Notes: generated from the letters alone by a model not told the origin. 64,000 nt of DNA from Micromonospora sp. NBRC 110009 (GCF_030518795.1 NZ_CP130427.1:5890001-5954000), one strand, 5' to 3'; positions 49,581 through 58,519 are shown, numbered from the stretch's first letter. Numbers and translations: made by a program.

Positions 49581-51191
49581 CTAGCCGGGGGTGACCTCCC
49601 GGCGGCGGCGCAGCACGGCCGCGCCGGCCAGGGCCGCGACGGCGAGCGCCGCGAGGGCCACCTCCGGCCACACCCCGGCCCGGGTGGCCAGGGTCCGTCC
49701 GTCACCGAGCCGCATCTGCCGCACCACCACGGCGGCGGTGTTGAACCCGGTGGCCCCGTCTACCCGCCCGTCGGGGGAAACGAACCCGGACACCCCGACC
49801 GTGGAGGCCATCAGGGCGCTGCGGCCGTGCTCGACGGCGCGCAGCCGCACCATGGCCAGCTGCTGGCGGGCCTCCGCCACGTCGAAGGTGGCGTTGTTGG
49901 TCTGCACCACCAGCAGCTGGCCGCCGCCGGTGACGGTGTCGCGCACCAGGCCGTCGTAGGCGACCTCGAAGCAGATCACGTCGCCGAGGGTGGCCGGGCC
50001 GGCGTCGAGGACCCCGGCGTGGGCGCCGGGGACGAAGTCGGAGCGGACCCGGTCGACCTCCGCGCTGACCATCCGGGCGATCTTGCGCAGCGGAATGTAC
50101 TCGGCGAACGGCACGGGGTGCCGCTTGGTGTAGAGCTGGTCCAGGTCGGGGCCGGTGCCGGGCCGCCACAGCAGGCCGGCGTTGCGGACCTGCCCGGCGC
50201 CCGGGCCCAGCAGCACCGCACCGACCAGGATCGGCGCGCCGATCGCGTCGGCCGCCTGGGAGATCCGATATCCGGCGTCGGGATTGCGCAGCGGGTCGAT
50301 GTCGCTGGAGTTCTCCGGCCACACCACCAGGTCGGGCCGGCGCTGGCTGCCGGCGGTGACCTGCTCGGCGAGTTTCAGGGTGGCCTCGACGTGGTTGATG
50401 AGCACCGCCTCCCGCTGGGCGTTGAAGTCCAGCCCGAGGCGGGGCACGTTGCCCTGCACGATGGCCACCGTGATCGTGTCGCCGCCCCCGCGCACGCCGG
50501 CCGGGACGGCGGGTCCGACGGCGAGCAGGGCGGCCAGGGCGGCGGCGAGCGCGGCCACCGGCCGCCACTGCCCGGCGGGGCGCCGCCAGTCGCGCCAGGC
50601 GAGGGTGACCAGCAGGCCACCGGCGAGGGCGGCGGCGAAGGTGACCAAGGGTGCGCCACCGAGCGCGGCCAGCCGCAGCAGCGGGGAGGTGTCCTGGCTG
50701 AACGCCAGCCGCCCCCACGGGAACCCGCCGAACGGGGTGCGGTCGCGCAGCGCCTCCTGCCCCACCCACAGCAGCCCGGTGACCGCGGGCCACGCCCAGC
50801 GGTGCCGGTCGACCAGCGGGGACACCCAGGCCGTGGCGGCGCCGAGCAGCGCGAGGTAGCCGGCCTGCAGCAGGGACAGCAGGATCCACGGCAGGTAGCC
50901 GGTGTGCAGGTTGGTCCACTCCAGCAGCGGCCCGAACAGCGCCACCCCGGCCAGGAAGCCCAGCCCGGCGCCGGCGCGCAGCCGGCGGCGGTGCGCGGCG
51001 GCGGCGAGCAGCGCCACCCCGGCCGGGGCCAGCGCCCACACCCCGTACGGGGGGAACGCGGCCAACATCGCCAGGCCGGCCAGCAGGGCCGCCGGCACGG
51101 CCAGCTTCAGCGGCAGCGGGCGGCCACCCGCGCCGTCACGTGCCACGCCGGTGGCACGGGTCTGTTCCCGGTCGAGCGTCGTCACCGGCAC
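49581..51191 (-). CDS. lnt: apolipoprotein N-acyltransferase
   Basis: A 536-residue membrane enzyme. Six to seven N-terminal helices are followed by a periplasmic nitrilase domain (about 245-490). The catalytic triad is visible: Glu in VVWPENSSDID, Lys in LYTKRHPVPFAEYIPLR and Cys in GDVICFEVAYDGLV. It adds the third acyl chain to lipoproteins. A last helix (WPEVALAALAVAALAGAAVL) closes it. It probably forms an operon with the downstream mannosyltransferase. GTG 51191 is the likely start, but the ribosome-binding site is weak. Confidence 0.94.
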   Translation of the reverse strand: MPVTTLDREQTRATGVARDGAGGRPLPLKLAVPAALLAGLAMLAAFPPYGVWALAPAGVALLAAAAHRRRLRAGAGLGFLAGVALFGPLLEWTNLHTGYLPWILLSLLQAGYLALLGAATAWVSPLVDRHRWAWPAVTGLLWVGQEALRDRTPFGGFPWGRLAFSQDTSPLLRLAALGGAPLVTFAAALAGGLLVTLAWRDWRRPAGQWRPVAALAAALAALLAVGPAVPAGVRGGGDTITVAIVQGNVPRLGLDFNAQREAVLINHVEATLKLAEQVTAGSQRRPDLVVWPENSSDIDPLRNPDAGYRISQAADAIGAPILVGAVLLGPGAGQVRNAGLLWRPGTGPDLDQLYTKRHPVPFAEYIPLRKIARMVSAEVDRVRSDFVPGAHAGVLDAGPATLGDVICFEVAYDGLVRDTVTGGGQLLVVQTNNATFDVAEARQQLAMVRLRAVEHGRSALMASTVGVSGFVSPDGRVDGATGFNTAAVVVRQMRLGDGRTLATRAGVWPEVALAALAVAALAGAAVLRRRREVTPG

Positions 51192-51349
51192 CTCATCACG
51201 ATCACGCGCCGAAGGCTACCCGCCCGGCCCGGGGATCGGCGTCGCCCCGTCCGGGTGGCGGCACGGGGCCTCGGGTCGCCGGTGACCGACGCAGGATCGG
51301 TCCCGCCCCCGCCGCGGTGTACAAGGTCATCAACGGTTGATCCGGGCGC

Positions 51350-51646
51350 CCAAACGAAATCGGGGCGCGGCTCGCGCCGCGCCCCGATGCTCCCAGGCCC
51401 TTCCCGGCCGGTGGGGCGAGGGAGAACGGCGCCGACCTTCGGACCGACCGGACGTGGACTGGCTGCCCCCGCCGGGCCGTTGTCTACTGGCCGTGCCTTT
51501 CACCCTGCCCGTACACCGGTTACCGCGGCCGGTTCGCGCCGCCCCGCCGACCCCCGCCCGCTGGACCTGGCCGCCGCAACCACTCGGGTCGCTCGGCCAG
51601 CGGACGAAGGGACGAAGCGAACAACAGCCGCTTCCCGTGGTAGGAC
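51350..51646 (-). ncRNA. candidate structured small RNA (~300 nt)
   Basis: On the minus strand TTGACA (51683-51678), a 19-bp spacer and TACCGT (51658-51653) predict a start near 51646. The segment then has potential local stems, such as GAAGCG/CGCTTC and CTGGCC/GGCCAG, and ends at a perfect 13-bp hairpin followed by TTCGTTTG. Size and design resemble actinobacterial 6S-like/Ms1 RNAs, but I cannot assign it to a known family. Alternatively it is the 3' untranslated part of the kam operon. Confidence 0.45.
51352..51388 (-). terminator. intrinsic terminator
   Basis: A perfect 13-bp stem (51376-51388 with 51359-51371), 4-nt loop, and T-rich TTCGTTTG on the minus strand. It ends either the kam operon or the candidate RNA. 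Confidence 0.85.
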
Positions 51647-51758
51647 TCAAAGACGGTACGGCGTCCACCCCCGCCGCTGTCAACCCACCCGGGCCTGTCG
51701 TGTGTTGCCCCACGGCGTGTCGCGTCGGCGCGTCTCGATCCGTGCCCGCGCCGCCGGC

Positions 51759-53096
51759 TCAGGCCCCACCGAGGTGCCGGCGCAGCAGCGCCGCCGCGGC
51801 CTGCGGATGCTCGGCGGCGAGGAGCCCACCGGCGGCGAGGACGTAGTCGACGTCGACGACCGGGCGGGCGGCGCGGGGCAGCGGCCACCCCCCGGCCTGG
51901 TCGCCGAGCACCGCGGCGAGCACCGCGGCGGCGTCGGCGGGCTCGGCGTGACGCAGCACCCCGCCGGAGCCGACCATCAGTTTCACCTCGCGCAGGTCCC
52001 GGCCGGCGCGTTCCCCGGTGGCGGCGCCGCGGGCGTGCCGACGCAGCGCCACCGTCGCGGCGAGCGCGGCGATCCGCCGGTCGACGGCCCGGTCGGTGTC
52101 GTCGGCGGGCAGGAACCCGGGATCGCCGGCCCGCACCTGCGCCGCCGCGGCCAGGTCGTCCTCCTCCCCCGGCCCGAGGAGACGTTCCTCGGCGGCGGCG
52201 CGGACCACACCGGGCGCGCTCCACCGCATGCCCAGGTCCCCTTCGACGGTGCGGGCCCGCCACAGAGTGCCGGCGACCTCCCGGCCGGGGCCACTGTCCC
52301 GCTCGTCCGGGGTGAGCACCGAGTACACGTCGGTGGTGGCGCCGCCGACGTCGACGACGGCCAGGTCGCCGCCGAGCGCGTCGGCGAGCACCTCCACCCC
52401 GGTGAGCACCGCGTCGGGGGTGGCCGCGCGGACCAGGTTCGCGAACCGGTTGCCCCGGGACAGCCGCTTGCCGCCGATGACGTGCCGCAGGAACACCTCG
52501 CGGATGGCGGCCCGGGCGGGGGCCGGGGCGAGCACCCCGATTCGGGGCAGCACGTTGTCCGCGGCGGTGACCGGCACCTTCGCGGCGGCCAGCAGCGCGT
52601 ACAGGTCGTCGCGGGCGTCGGCGTTGCCGGCGAGCACCACCGGCACCCGCCAGCGGGCCCGCGCCAGCCGGGTCGCGTTGTGGGTGAGCGTGTCCACGTC
52701 CCCGCCGTCGGTGCCGCCGACCAGCAGCACCACGTCGGGGCGGGCGGCGCGCAGCGCGGTCAGCTCGGCCGCGCCGAGCCGCCCGGCGGCCACGTGCACC
52801 ACGTTCGCCCCGGCGGACAGGCCGACCCGCCGGCCGGCCTGCGCCGTCACGAGAGGCTCGTAGCCGATGACGGCCAGCCGCAACCCGCCGCCGGCGGACG
52901 AGCACACGTACCAGGGCAGGTCGCGGACACCCACCCGGGCGGTGGCCGCTTCGACGGCGGCGTCCAGGCCGTGCAGCACGTCCGTGCCGACGGTGGTCGG
53001 CGCGGACGCCGCCGCGACGAGCCGGCCGCCGTCGAGGTCGACCACCGCCGCCTTGGTGTACGTGGATCCGACGTCGGCGCAGACGGCGACGTTCAC
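51759..53096 (-). CDS. MutL/GlmL-type ASKHA ATPase, likely KamB-like aminomutase reactivase
   Basis: A 445-residue protein. VNVAVCADVGSTYTKAAVVDLDGGRLVAAASAPTTVGTDVLHGLDAAV is the phosphate-1 region of an ASKHA ATPase, GGNTDGG-like VLLVGGTDGGDVDTLTHNA and VVDVGGATTDVYSVLTPDERDS the later nucleotide motifs, and VGSGGVLRHAE the adenosine loop. The family (GlmL/MutL) repairs or reactivates adenosylcobalamin mutases; in the lysine-fermentation cluster KamB has this role. Its GTG overlaps the kal stop. The MutS-like partner KamC is not seen in the window. Confidence 0.86.
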   Translation of the reverse strand: MNVAVCADVGSTYTKAAVVDLDGGRLVAAASAPTTVGTDVLHGLDAAVEAATARVGVRDLPWYVCSSAGGGLRLAVIGYEPLVTAQAGRRVGLSAGANVVHVAAGRLGAAELTALRAARPDVVLLVGGTDGGDVDTLTHNATRLARARWRVPVVLAGNADARDDLYALLAAAKVPVTAADNVLPRIGVLAPAPARAAIREVFLRHVIGGKRLSRGNRFANLVRAATPDAVLTGVEVLADALGGDLAVVDVGGATTDVYSVLTPDERDSGPGREVAGTLWRARTVEGDLGMRWSAPGVVRAAAEERLLGPGEEDDLAAAAQVRAGDPGFLPADDTDRAVDRRIAALAATVALRRHARGAATGERAGRDLREVKLMVGSGGVLRHAEPADAAAVLAAVLGDQAGGWPLPRAARPVVDVDYVLAAGGLLAAEHPQAAAALLRRHLGGA

Positions 53097-53485
53097 GCCG
53101 CCGGCGGGACGACCACGGTGCCGGTCGCGGTGACCGCCACGATCGGCTCGGCGAGGACCTCGGCGGCCGACTCGGACCTGTCGGGGCGGCCCCGGCACAC
53201 CACCCGGGCCGCGAAGTCGATGGTGCGGCTGCGGGTGCCCACCCGGGTGACGGTGGCGACCACCTCGAGCACGTCACCGGCCTTCATCGGCGCCTTGAAC
53301 TGCACGTCCGAGTAGGAGGCGAACAGCCCCTCGTCGCCGTCGGTGCGGATGCACACCTCCGTGGCGACGTCCCCGAACAGGCCCAGCGCGTACGCCCCGT
53401 CGACCAGGTTGCCCGCGTAGTGGGCGTGCGAGTACGGCACGTACCGGCGGTGGGTGACGGTCAACCCGACCCGAGAGTCGCTCAT
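53093..53485 (-). CDS. kal: 3-aminobutyryl-CoA ammonia-lyase (hotdog fold)
   Basis: A 130-residue hotdog protein. YVPYSHAHYAGNLVDGAYALGLFGDVATEVCIRTDGDEGLFASYSDVQFKAPMKAGDVLEVVATVTRVGTRSRTIDFAARVVC follows the Kal pattern (HYxGNLVDGA, DGDEGLF). The reaction removes ammonia from L-3-aminobutyryl-CoA to give crotonyl-CoA, the last nitrogen-releasing step of lysine fermentation. Its ATG overlaps the kamE stop. The C-terminal 30 residues are less conserved. A generic acyl-CoA thioesterase is the alternative, but context favours Kal. Confidence 0.87.
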   Translation of the reverse strand: MSDSRVGLTVTHRRYVPYSHAHYAGNLVDGAYALGLFGDVATEVCIRTDGDEGLFASYSDVQFKAPMKAGDVLEVVATVTRVGTRSRTIDFAARVVCRGRPDRSESAAEVLAEPIVAVTATGTVVVPPAA

Positions 53486-54234
53486 GCTTTCGCCTTCTTG
53501 TTCGTGATCAGGGCGTGGACCAGATAGCTGGCGACCTCGCCGGGGGTGGTGCCGCGACCGAAGATGCGGTCCACGCCCAGCTCGCCGGTCATCGTCTCGT
53601 CGAAGCGGGGGCCACCGACGATCAGCAGGGGCCGCTTCCCGGCCGGCATGGCCTCCCGGAACGCGGCGGACATCTCCCGGGTGTTGTGCAGGTGCGCGTC
53701 GCGTTGGGTGACCACCTGCGACACCAGCACCGCGTCGGCCTTCTCCTGCCGGGCCGCCTCCACCAGCTCCGGGACGCTGACCTGCGCGCCCAGGTTGGTG
53801 ACCTTCAGCTCCCGGTAGTACTCCAGGCCCTTCTCCCCGGCGATGCCCTTGACGTTGAGGATCGCGTCGATGCCGACGGTGTGCGCGTCGGTGCCGATGC
53901 AGGCGCCCACCACGGACAGCTTGCGCCGCATCCGCTGCTTCACCACCGCGTTGACCTCCTTGGCCGACAGCAGCGGGAAGTCCCGCTCCACCACCTGCAC
54001 CTGGGCGAGGTCCACGAGGTGGTTCACCCGCCCGTAGACCACGAAGAAGGTGAACCCGTCGCCCATCTGCTTGGCGTGCACCAGCATCGCCGGGTCGATG
54101 CCCATCTTGTTGGCCAGCTGCACCGCCGCGCCCTCGGCCCGCTTGTCGTGCGGCACCGGCAGGGTGAACGACACCTGCACCATGCCGTCGCCGGTGGTGT
54201 CCCCGTACGGCCGGACGACCTTCTTCTCCGTCAT
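53482..54234 (-). CDS. kamE: D-lysine/beta-lysine 5,6-aminomutase beta subunit
   Basis: A 250-residue protein. The N-terminal dimerisation region precedes the cobalamin-binding domain. GACIGTDAHTVGIDAILNVKG has the base-off B12 motif DxHxxG (His118) and probably the PLP lysine (Lys129), as in clostridial KamE. LLVSQVVTQ-like VLVSQVVTQRDAHLHN and LLIVGGPRFDE complete the B12 site. With KamD it moves the terminal amino group of beta-lysine to C5 using AdoCbl and PLP. ATG overlaps the kamD stop (ATGA). Confidence 0.95.
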   Translation of the reverse strand: MTEKKVVRPYGDTTGDGMVQVSFTLPVPHDKRAEGAAVQLANKMGIDPAMLVHAKQMGDGFTFFVVYGRVNHLVDLAQVQVVERDFPLLSAKEVNAVVKQRMRRKLSVVGACIGTDAHTVGIDAILNVKGIAGEKGLEYYRELKVTNLGAQVSVPELVEAARQEKADAVLVSQVVTQRDAHLHNTREMSAAFREAMPAGKRPLLIVGGPRFDETMTGELGVDRIFGRGTTPGEVASYLVHALITNKKAKA

Positions 54235-55790
54235 GCCGCCTGCTCCAGGATCTCCGTGGCCGGGTTGTAGTAGTCGGCCTCGTGCCGCGCGACACCGTCG
54301 AGGCCCTTGCCCCGGTCCGCGGGCCGCTTCATGATCCCGAAGGTGCCCTCGGCGATCGCCGTCAACAGCGACTGGTCACCGATGCGTTCGAGGAGGTCGA
54401 CGGCCTCACCGAGGACCCGGTGGGCGCGCTGCTGGATGAACCCGCCCGGGGCGGGCACGAAGTCCTCGTGCAACCCACCGGCCGCGCCCAGCACGTACCG
54501 CACGTTCTGCAGGGCGATGTCCCGGTCCGACAGCCACGGCGTCACCACCGCCTCGGTCATCATGCCGACCAGCAGGATGCCCTGCCCGGTCATGGTGCCG
54601 GCCAGGTTGAAGAACCCGTCGAGCAGGTTGCCGCGGAACACGTCACCGGTCATGTGCTTGGTCGGCGGCATCCACTTCAGCGGCGCGTCCGGGAACAACT
54701 CCCGGGCCAGCAGCGCGTGCGCCAACTCCAGCCGGAACGACTCCGGCAGCTCCGGGTTGATCTCGAACGCGTGCCCCAGCCCCAACTGCCAGTCGGCCAG
54801 CCCCGCCTCGTGCGCGAAATACTCGTTGAGCAGCTGCGACACCGTCACCGTGTGCGCCTCGTCGACCGCGTCCGCGGTGGTGAGGTAGTTGTCCTCGCCG
54901 GTGTTGATGATGATCCCGGCCCGGGCGTGCACCTGCCGGGAGAACCGCTGGTCGACGAACGTGCGGATCGGGTTGATGTCGCGGAACAGGATGCCGTACA
55001 TCGAGTCGTTGAGCATCATGTCCAGCCGTTCCAGACCCGCCAGAGTGGCCATCTCCGGCATGCACAGACCCGACGCGTAGTTCGTCAACCGCACGTACCG
55101 GCCCAGCTCCCGCGACGACTCGTCCAGCGCCGCCCGCATCAGCCGGAAGTTCTCCTGCGTGGCGTACGTACCGGCGAACCCCTCCCGGGTCGCGCCCTCC
55201 GGCACGTAGTCCAGCAGCGACTGCCCCGTCGAGCGAATCACCGCGATGATGTCCGCACCCGCCCGCGCGGCCGCCTGCGCCTGCGGGATGTCCTCATAAA
55301 TGTCACCCGTGGCCACGATCAGGTAGATCCACGGCCGCTGCTCCGGGTCCCCGTACCGCTTCACCAGGCGGTCCCGCTCGGCGCGGCGCCGGTCGATCTG
55401 CCGCACCCCCGCGCCGACCGCCCGGCGGGCCGCCCTGCGGGCGGCCGTGGCGGCCTTCCCGGTGGGCTCGCCGAAGCTCACCGACCCGGCGGCGGCCTTC
55501 TGCGCCAGCAGCGTCACGTCGGTGATGCCCTCCCGGGCCAGGGCGTCGAACACCGGCACCGCCACCCCGTGCCCCAGCCCCACATCCGCCACCACCGCGT
55601 CGACCAGCCGGTTGACCCACGGGATGCCGTCGGGGTCCGCGCCGGTCACCCCGGCCAGCCGCAGCACCGCCCGCTCCACCGACACCGTGGTGTGGCTGCG
55701 CGCCAGATCCACCACCGGCTGCCCGGCGCGGCGCGCCAACTCCCGCGCCCGCGCCACCAGCGCCGGATCCAGCCCAAGCTTCCCTGTCAC
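54231..55790 (-). CDS. kamD: D-lysine/beta-lysine 5,6-aminomutase alpha subunit
   Basis: A 519-residue TIM-barrel subunit, the usual length. KLGLDPALVARARELARRAGQPVVDLARSHTTVSVERAVLRLAGVTGAD is the family N-terminus, RPWIYLIVATGDIYEDIPQAQAAARAGADIIAVIRSTGQSLLDYVPEGATREGFAGTYATQENFRLMRAALDE the substrate/PLP-facing core, and ELFPDAPLKWMPPTKHMTGDVFRGNLLDGFFNLAGTMTGQGILL the conserved C-terminal region. GTG start overlaps the amidohydrolase stop (GTGA). Confidence 0.95.
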   Translation of the reverse strand: MTGKLGLDPALVARARELARRAGQPVVDLARSHTTVSVERAVLRLAGVTGADPDGIPWVNRLVDAVVADVGLGHGVAVPVFDALAREGITDVTLLAQKAAAGSVSFGEPTGKAATAARRAARRAVGAGVRQIDRRRAERDRLVKRYGDPEQRPWIYLIVATGDIYEDIPQAQAAARAGADIIAVIRSTGQSLLDYVPEGATREGFAGTYATQENFRLMRAALDESSRELGRYVRLTNYASGLCMPEMATLAGLERLDMMLNDSMYGILFRDINPIRTFVDQRFSRQVHARAGIIINTGEDNYLTTADAVDEAHTVTVSQLLNEYFAHEAGLADWQLGLGHAFEINPELPESFRLELAHALLARELFPDAPLKWMPPTKHMTGDVFRGNLLDGFFNLAGTMTGQGILLVGMMTEAVVTPWLSDRDIALQNVRYVLGAAGGLHEDFVPAPGGFIQQRAHRVLGEAVDLLERIGDQSLLTAIAEGTFGIMKRPADRGKGLDGVARHEADYYNPATEILEQAA

Positions 55791-57358
55791 GAAGTGCCTT
55801 CCTGATAGATCACGTCACCGCGCAGCACCGTGGCCCGGCACACCGGCAACGGCGTCGGGTCGTCCGCGCCGCGCGCCTCCGGGTCCTCCGCCTGCAACAC
55901 GGGCAGGCCCCGCTCCACCCCCGCCGGGGTGGACCACACCGCGAAGGTGGCCGGCGCGCCCAGCGCCAGCACCCCCTCGTTGTCCAGGTGCACCGCCCGC
56001 CACCCGCCGCGGGTGTGCGCGGCGAACGCCGCCCGCACGCTCATCCGCTGCACCGGGTTGTGGTGCGCCGCCGCGGCCCGCACCGACCCCCACGGGTCCA
56101 GCGGGGTCACCGGCGAGTCCGACCCGAAGGCCAGGGCCACCCCGACCGAGTGCATCGCGCCCATCGGGTTCGACTCCAACGACCGGTCCAGCCCCAACCG
56201 CGACTCGTACATCCGCCCCGCCCCGCCCCACAGCCGGTCGAACGCCGGCTGCATCGACGCGACGACGCCGTACTCCACGAACCCGGCGATCAACCGCTTG
56301 TTCATGATCTCCGCGTGCTCGACCCGGTGCCGGGCGGCCCGCAGCCGGTCCACACCCAGCTTCTCCGCCGCCTGCGCGAACCCGTCGAGCACCGTGCCGA
56401 TCGCCGCGTCGCCGATGGCGTGGAAACCGCCCTGCAGGCCGTGCGCCGAACAGTCCAGCAGATGGTCACGCACCTGCTCGGCGCTCACGTACCCGTGCCC
56501 GCACGACCCCGGCTCCCCGTCCAGGTACGCCGCCGACACGTGCGCCGTCCGCGACCCCAACGCCCCGTCCGCGAACAGGTCACCACCGGCGCCGACCGCA
56601 CCCAGATCCCGGGCCCGCGCCGCGCCCAGCAGCTCACCCCAGTACCCGTACACCTCCGGCAGCCCCGCCCCGGAAATGGCCAGCAGCCCGGTGAAGTCCT
56701 CCTCGTCGGAGATCTCCGGGCCGCCGCACTCGTGCACCGCGGCGATGCCCAGCGACGCCGCGTGCCCCAGTGCCCGCCGCTGCGCCGCCACCCGCTGCGC
56801 CCGGGTCACCGACGCGAACGCCGCCGCCCGCACCACATGGTGCGCGTCGCGGCGCAGCCAACCCGACGCGTCATAACCCGCCGCGGCCGCCGCGTCCGGG
56901 CAGGCCGCCAGCAACGCCCCCGACACCAGCGCCGAGTGGATCGACGCCTGCGACAGGTACACCCGCCGGCCGCCGGCCGCCCGGTCCAGCGCCGCCGCGT
57001 CCGGCAACGCCCGGTCCGCCCAGCCCGACTCGTCCCAACCGTGTCCCAGCACCACCGCGTCCCGCGGCAGCCGCGCCGCGAACGCCGACACCGCGTCCAG
57101 CAGCTGCGCGGCCGACCGCACCGCCGACAGGTCCAGCCCCGACAGGGCCAGCCCGGTGTCGGTAGCGTGCACGTGCGCGTCCACGAACGCCGGCGTCACC
57201 AGCGCCCCGGCCAGCTCCACCACCCGGTCGGCGGCCGGCGCGTCCGCGTCGGCACCCAGCCAGCCGATCCGCCCGTCGCGCACCAGCAGCGCCGTCGCGC
57301 TCGGGTCGGCCGGACAGTGCAGCACTCCGCCGCGGTACAAGATCGAGGGGTTCGTCAT
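55787..57358 (-). CDS. amidohydrolase family protein (YtcJ-like) inside the kam operon
   Basis: A 523-residue metal hydrolase of the amidohydrolase-3 type. VTPAFVDAHVHATDTGLALSGLDLS supplies the HxH metal ligands, FHAIGDAAIGTVLDGF and ARHRVEHAEIM the next His residues, and FGSDSPVTPLDPWGSV the catalytic Asp. Such enzymes hydrolyse amides or formamides. It is not part of the classical lysine pathway, yet it is locked into the operon (4-bp gap after kdd, 4-bp overlap with kamD). It might deacylate an N-acylated intermediate or recycle an off-pathway lactam; both ideas are inference. Confidence 0.88.
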   Translation of the reverse strand: MTNPSILYRGGVLHCPADPSATALLVRDGRIGWLGADADAPAADRVVELAGALVTPAFVDAHVHATDTGLALSGLDLSAVRSAAQLLDAVSAFAARLPRDAVVLGHGWDESGWADRALPDAAALDRAAGGRRVYLSQASIHSALVSGALLAACPDAAAAAGYDASGWLRRDAHHVVRAAAFASVTRAQRVAAQRRALGHAASLGIAAVHECGGPEISDEEDFTGLLAISGAGLPEVYGYWGELLGAARARDLGAVGAGGDLFADGALGSRTAHVSAAYLDGEPGSCGHGYVSAEQVRDHLLDCSAHGLQGGFHAIGDAAIGTVLDGFAQAAEKLGVDRLRAARHRVEHAEIMNKRLIAGFVEYGVVASMQPAFDRLWGGAGRMYESRLGLDRSLESNPMGAMHSVGVALAFGSDSPVTPLDPWGSVRAAAAHHNPVQRMSVRAAFAAHTRGGWRAVHLDNEGVLALGAPATFAVWSTPAGVERGLPVLQAEDPEARGADDPTPLPVCRATVLRGDVIYQEGTS

Positions 57359-57362
57359 GGTG

Positions 57363-58424
57363 TCAGTCTGCCGCCAACCGGCCCTCGAAGAGTCGACGCA
57401 CCCCCGGCTCGGCGCGCAGCAACTCCAGCGCCAACTCCGCGTGACCGGGCACGTACCCGTTGCCCACCAGCATCGTGACGTCCGCCGCCAGACCCTCCGC
57501 GCCCAACGCCGCCGCCGCGAAGCTCGTCGCCATCGAGAAAAAGATCACCGTGCCGCCGTCCTCGGTCGCGAGGACCGCCCCGTGCTCGCAGCCCGGCACG
57601 TCCACGCAGACCACCGTCACATCGGCCGGGGTGCCCAGCGCACTGGTCACCGCCGTGGACAGCCCCACCGGGTCCCGGGCGTCAGCCAACGCGACCACGT
57701 CGGCCAGGCCGGCCGCCTCCAGCGCGTCGCGCTCCCCCGCCACCGGCACCACCCCGACCGTACGGGCGGCGCCCGCCCGCCGCGCCGCGGCCAGGGACAG
57801 CGACCCGCTCTTGCCGGCTCCACCGATCACCGCCACGCTCACCGGCCGCGGGTCACCCTCGCGCCGCCGCCGCGCCACCTGCTCGGCGACCACCCGCGCG
57901 GTCAGCGCCGGCGCCCCGCACACGTCCAGCACCGCCAGGGACAACTCCGGGTGCAGGTCCGCCGGCAGCACCGCCGCGATCGACCGGGCGAACAGGATCG
58001 CGTACCCGTCGCAGGGCACCTGCTCGCTGCGCCCGTCCCAGCGGGCCAGCCCGTCGAGGATCAGCAGCGGGGTCAGCGTCAGCGACACCAGGGTCGCCAC
58101 CCGGTCGCCCGGCTTGAGCCCCAGCGGGGACCGCTTGCCGGCCTCCTCCACCGTGCCGATCAGCATGCCGCCGGAGCCGGTCACCGGGTTCTGCATCTTC
58201 CCCCGGGTGGAGATGATCTCCAACACCTCGGCGCGGACCTTCTCCCCGTCGCCGCCGTGCTTCTCCGACAGCTGCCGGAAGCTCGCCGCGTCCAGGTTCA
58301 GCCGCTCCACCCGGATCCGCACCTCGTTCGAGGCGATCCGGGGGTCGGCGTCCAGCCGCCAGGCCGCCTGCGGCAGCACCCCCGCCGGTTCCACGACGCG
58401 GTGCAGACCCACCGGTGACGTCAC
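57363..58424 (-). CDS. kdd: L-erythro-3,5-diaminohexanoate dehydrogenase
   Basis: A 353-residue NAD-dependent enzyme. GLHRVVEPAGVLPQAAWRLD is the Kdd N-terminus; RIASNEVRIRVERLNLDAASFRQLSEKHGGD and NPVTGSGGMLIGTVEEAG are typical, and VAVIGGAGKSGSLSLAAARRAG is the nucleotide-binding loop. It oxidatively deaminates 3,5-diaminohexanoate to 3-keto-5-aminohexanoate. GTG 58424 has GGAGGAGGG upstream. It is the first gene of the six-gene operon, divergent from kamA. Confidence 0.93.
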   Translation of the reverse strand: MTSPVGLHRVVEPAGVLPQAAWRLDADPRIASNEVRIRVERLNLDAASFRQLSEKHGGDGEKVRAEVLEIISTRGKMQNPVTGSGGMLIGTVEEAGKRSPLGLKPGDRVATLVSLTLTPLLILDGLARWDGRSEQVPCDGYAILFARSIAAVLPADLHPELSLAVLDVCGAPALTARVVAEQVARRRREGDPRPVSVAVIGGAGKSGSLSLAAARRAGAARTVGVVPVAGERDALEAAGLADVVALADARDPVGLSTAVTSALGTPADVTVVCVDVPGCEHGAVLATEDGGTVIFFSMATSFAAAALGAEGLAADVTMLVGNGYVPGHAELALELLRAEPGVRRLFEGRLAAD

Positions 58425-58477
58425 GCCGACCCTCCTCCGTACCACCGCCCGAACCCCTGGGCAGGGCTCGCGTCGCG

Positions 58478-58519
58478 GGAAAACTTCCGGCAGAATAATT
58501 TCTTCACCGGATATTTTCC
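58478..58519. promoter_or_regulatory. AT-rich nested dyad in the kdd/kamA spacer
   Basis: Arms 58478-58490 and 58507-58519 match at 11 of 13 inverted positions (GGAAAA/TTTTCC and CCGG/CCGG). They enclose AGAA-TAAT-TTCT (58492-58503), which partly fits the E. coli Lrp consensus. The 42-bp element stands out from GC-rich surroundings and lies between the two divergent start codons, where a pathway regulator would act. Confidence 0.6.

Larger units (their letters stand above)
51192..51758. other. 567-bp gap without a protein gene
   Basis: It holds no credible coding frame; all open frames are low-complexity reading of GC-rich DNA. On the minus strand it carries a promoter-like element (51683-51653), a structured segment and a strong terminator (51388-51352), described as a candidate RNA gene. 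The part at 51192-51345 presumably holds the lnt promoter. Confidence 0.75.

Noticed and set aside
51350..51646. RNase P RNA or tmRNA
   Set aside because: The conserved cores (AGGAAAGUCC-like and GGUAAGAG-like for RNase P; tag frame and tRNA-like end for tmRNA) are not found.
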